Shown here in pieces: positions 62,631 to 64,000 of a stretch of DNA of 64,000 bases (position 1 is the first letter of the stretch; each line of letters opens with the position of its first letter). Source of the DNA: Oceaniferula marina (GTDB lineage Bacteria; Verrucomicrobiota; Verrucomicrobiia; Verrucomicrobiales; Akkermansiaceae); assembly GCF_013391475.1 (NCBI RefSeq), contig NZ_JACBAZ010000004.1, positions 721,940 through 785,939 on the forward strand, in the 5' to 3' direction. The translations under genes and the position numbers were made by a program. The notes below the pieces were generated by a model that searched no databases, was not told the DNA's origin, and worked only from the letters and a program-made list of their open reading frames with translations.

Positions 62631-63662
62631 CTAGGGAGAGGTAACATCCTCTTTTTTCATCAAGCCCACGATACTTTTGTATTGGGCCTGCCAAGCGTCC
62701 TTGCTGTAACCGCCGGCGAGGGTCATCACAAAGGGAATCTTCCGCTTGCGGCACTCAGCTAAGACGTAGGCGTCACGCCGGGCAATCCCCTCATGGGTCA
62801 TGGTCCCATTGGCCAGTGGATCACCGGCCAAAGCATCACAACCGGAGACATAAAACACGATGTCAGGCTTCGACTTCGCAATCACCTTCGGCAGCCAATG
62901 CTTCAGTGACCGCATGTAAGCATCATCCGTCACGCCCGCCGGGACCGACACATCACGGTCTCCCGTTTCCTTGGGGACCGGGTAGATCCCGGATTCATGC
63001 ATGGAAAAAGTAAAGGTGCTCGGGTCGTCCTCCAGGCAAACAATCGTGCCATTCCCCTGATGAATATCCGTATCCACCACCAGCGCCCTCTTGATTTCCC
63101 CCTCTTTCTGTAGTTTGCGGATCGCAATCGGAACATCGGCAATCACACAAAAGCCCTCGCCGCTTTCCGGCTTGGCGTGATGATACCCACCACCCAGATT
63201 GATCGCAGCCCCATGATCCAATGCCAGACGAGATGCCTTCAGTGTCCCTCCGGAGGCTAGAATAAAGGGATCGATCAGACTCCGTTTAAGCATCCTCTTG
63301 GGAAGCAGGCGCACTGCTGGTGCCTCCAGATAGACAGCCACCCAAGCTGGCGATTTCAGAGTCTCCAAATAGTCCTGGCTGTGCACCAATAGCAGGGTTT
63401 CACGAGCTAAGGGTTCTGGTCGATGTTCGTTCTCCTCGTTCAACACCCCCGCCTTTTTTAATCCGCGGTGGATTTTCTGATACTTACCAATGTCAAAGGG
63501 ATGCAACTTTTCCAGACCAAAGGCCCCGATCCGGTACCCCTTGTCGTAGACGACCGGGATTCGGTCCAATGCATCCGGATCCGCGACGAGCTGCTGGCTC
63601 GTGCAGGAAAGCACCAGACAGGACCACATCAAAAAAACAATCGCCTGCAGCCACTTTTTCAC
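62631..63662 (-). CDS. Exported lipoprotein with histone deacetylase fold
   Basis: A 343-residue protein of the arginase/deacetylase (HDAC) superfamily, which removes acetyl groups from amines or acts on related substrates with zinc. The catalytic set is complete: GGGYHHA (His161-His162), zinc ligands Asp199 and His201 in VVDTDIHQGNGT, Asp276 in SGCDALAGDPL, and Tyr319 in LAGGYS. The N-terminus MKKWLQAIVFLMWSCLVLSC followed by TSQQ looks like a lipoprotein signal with Cys20 as lipid site, so the enzyme would sit outside the cytoplasm, which is unusual for this family. The true substrate could be acetylated polyamines, amino sugars or peptides. The upstream region holds a repeat element to the end of the window. 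Confidence 0.9.
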   Translation of the reverse strand: MKKWLQAIVFLMWSCLVLSCTSQQLVADPDALDRIPVVYDKGYRIGAFGLEKLHPFDIGKYQKIHRGLKKAGVLNEENEHRPEPLARETLLLVHSQDYLETLKSPAWVAVYLEAPAVRLLPKRMLKRSLIDPFILASGGTLKASRLALDHGAAINLGGGYHHAKPESGEGFCVIADVPIAIRKLQKEGEIKRALVVDTDIHQGNGTIVCLEDDPSTFTFSMHESGIYPVPKETGDRDVSVPAGVTDDAYMRSLKHWLPKVIAKSKPDIVFYVSGCDALAGDPLANGTMTHEGIARRDAYVLAECRKRKIPFVMTLAGGYSKDAWQAQYKSIVGLMKKEDVTSP

Positions 63663-63817
63663 GGCTTCAGGCTAGAGAGCCCATTTCATTTGGCAAGAGG
63701 AATACACACCATGGTCCGGATACAAACCTCCCCGCCGCAACAGGGTCCACCGATGTAAAGTGGCCATGGTAGGGAGGATTGGTCTCAATCCTCCACAGAT
63801 ACCATTCTCCCGGTTAT

Positions 63818-63997
63818 TTTATCGGAATGGTCAAATAATTAAGAGCTTGAGATGGAAGCGAGTCAGCGTAGCTGATGGGAATGAAAAGCGGTATTTCTTT
63901 GGCTTGATTTCGGCGTTTTTCCTCAGTCATGTAGCTCGCTACATTCCTTTGTCACGCCTTGAACTCAAGGCCAAACGAACACCGCCATTCCGACAAA
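63818..63997 (-). mobile_element. 180 bp MITE-like element related to the 203 bp family
   Basis: The ends are inverted repeats: TTTATCGGAATGG (63818-63830) and CCATTCCGACAAA (63985-63997; 12 of 13 matches). No gene is inside. The core at about 63915-63960, read on the minus strand, matches the core of the 203 bp elements (AAGGCGTGACAAAGGAATGT against AAGGCGCGACGAAGGAATGG), then a hairpin, then ATGACTGAGGAAAAACG. The hairpin here is ATGTAGC-GA-GCTACAT, the same size and place as in the 203 bp family but with paired changes. It may extend a few bases past the window. Confidence 0.7.
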
Positions 63998-64000
63998 CGA

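Overview
The window looks like chromosomal DNA from a marine-type Verrucomicrobiota bacterium, probably Verrucomicrobiales. The signs are PEP-CTERM exported proteins, formylglycine-type sulfatases, three very large pilin-like proteins of the kind called Verru_Chthon cassette protein A, and several families of short inverted-repeat elements. No rRNA, tRNA, CRISPR array, transposase or phage gene was seen. Shine-Dalgarno sequences are weak or absent, so most starts were chosen from signal peptides, conserved N-termini, promoters or ATGA overlaps.

Layout. 1-5.5 kb: polysaccharide-degradation genes (end of an exported protein, sulfatase, sialate O-acetylesterase type esterase, heparinase II/III-like lyase). 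5.5-13.5 kb: RapA-type RNA polymerase recycling ATPase, the Uup-type ABC-F ATPase and a large exported repeat protein with an 8 x 24 bp minisatellite. 13.9-29.3 kb: a carbohydrate locus with an XylR-like AraC regulator, two PEP-CTERM proteins, a 1083-residue beta-helix protein and a four-gene minus-strand operon (beta-helix+LamG, alpha-glucuronidase-like hydrolase, Na+/solute symporter, beta-helix+discoidin). 29.4-31 kb: purH, then a relic of a PEP-CTERM gene. 31.4-35.3 kb: a Tro/Mnt-type metal ABC operon whose first permease is fused to a DtxR-type metal-sensing domain, with a perfect 10+10 palindrome in front. 35.7-51.9 kb: three units, each a 1200-1340-residue GspK/PilX-like protein followed by one or two small exported proteins of a shared unknown family. 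52.5-63.7 kb: inositol-monophosphatase-type enzyme, a second sulfatase, two tail-anchored coiled-coil proteins, PEP carboxylase, homoserine kinase, SMP-30/gluconolactonase, cell-wall amidase and an exported HDAC-fold lipoprotein.

How it fits together. A motif TGGGACAAATnGACA lies in front of the first PEP-CTERM gene, in partial form in front of the second, in front of the beta-helix/symporter operon, and also in front of the third large pilin-like unit 23 kb away. This suggests one regulon, perhaps under the AraC-family protein, joining sugar scavenging with a surface system. All three pilin-like genes also share a promoter-like element at the same distance from the start codon. The most interesting candidate for an undescribed system is this triplicated pair: giant pilin-like protein plus small exported partner, without the B, C and D pilin-like proteins known from Verru_Chthon cassettes. 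Other points of note are the permease-DtxR fusion, a 203 bp mobile-element-like repeat that supplies the stop codon of one gene, and a related 180 bp repeat with the same hairpin kept by paired base changes.
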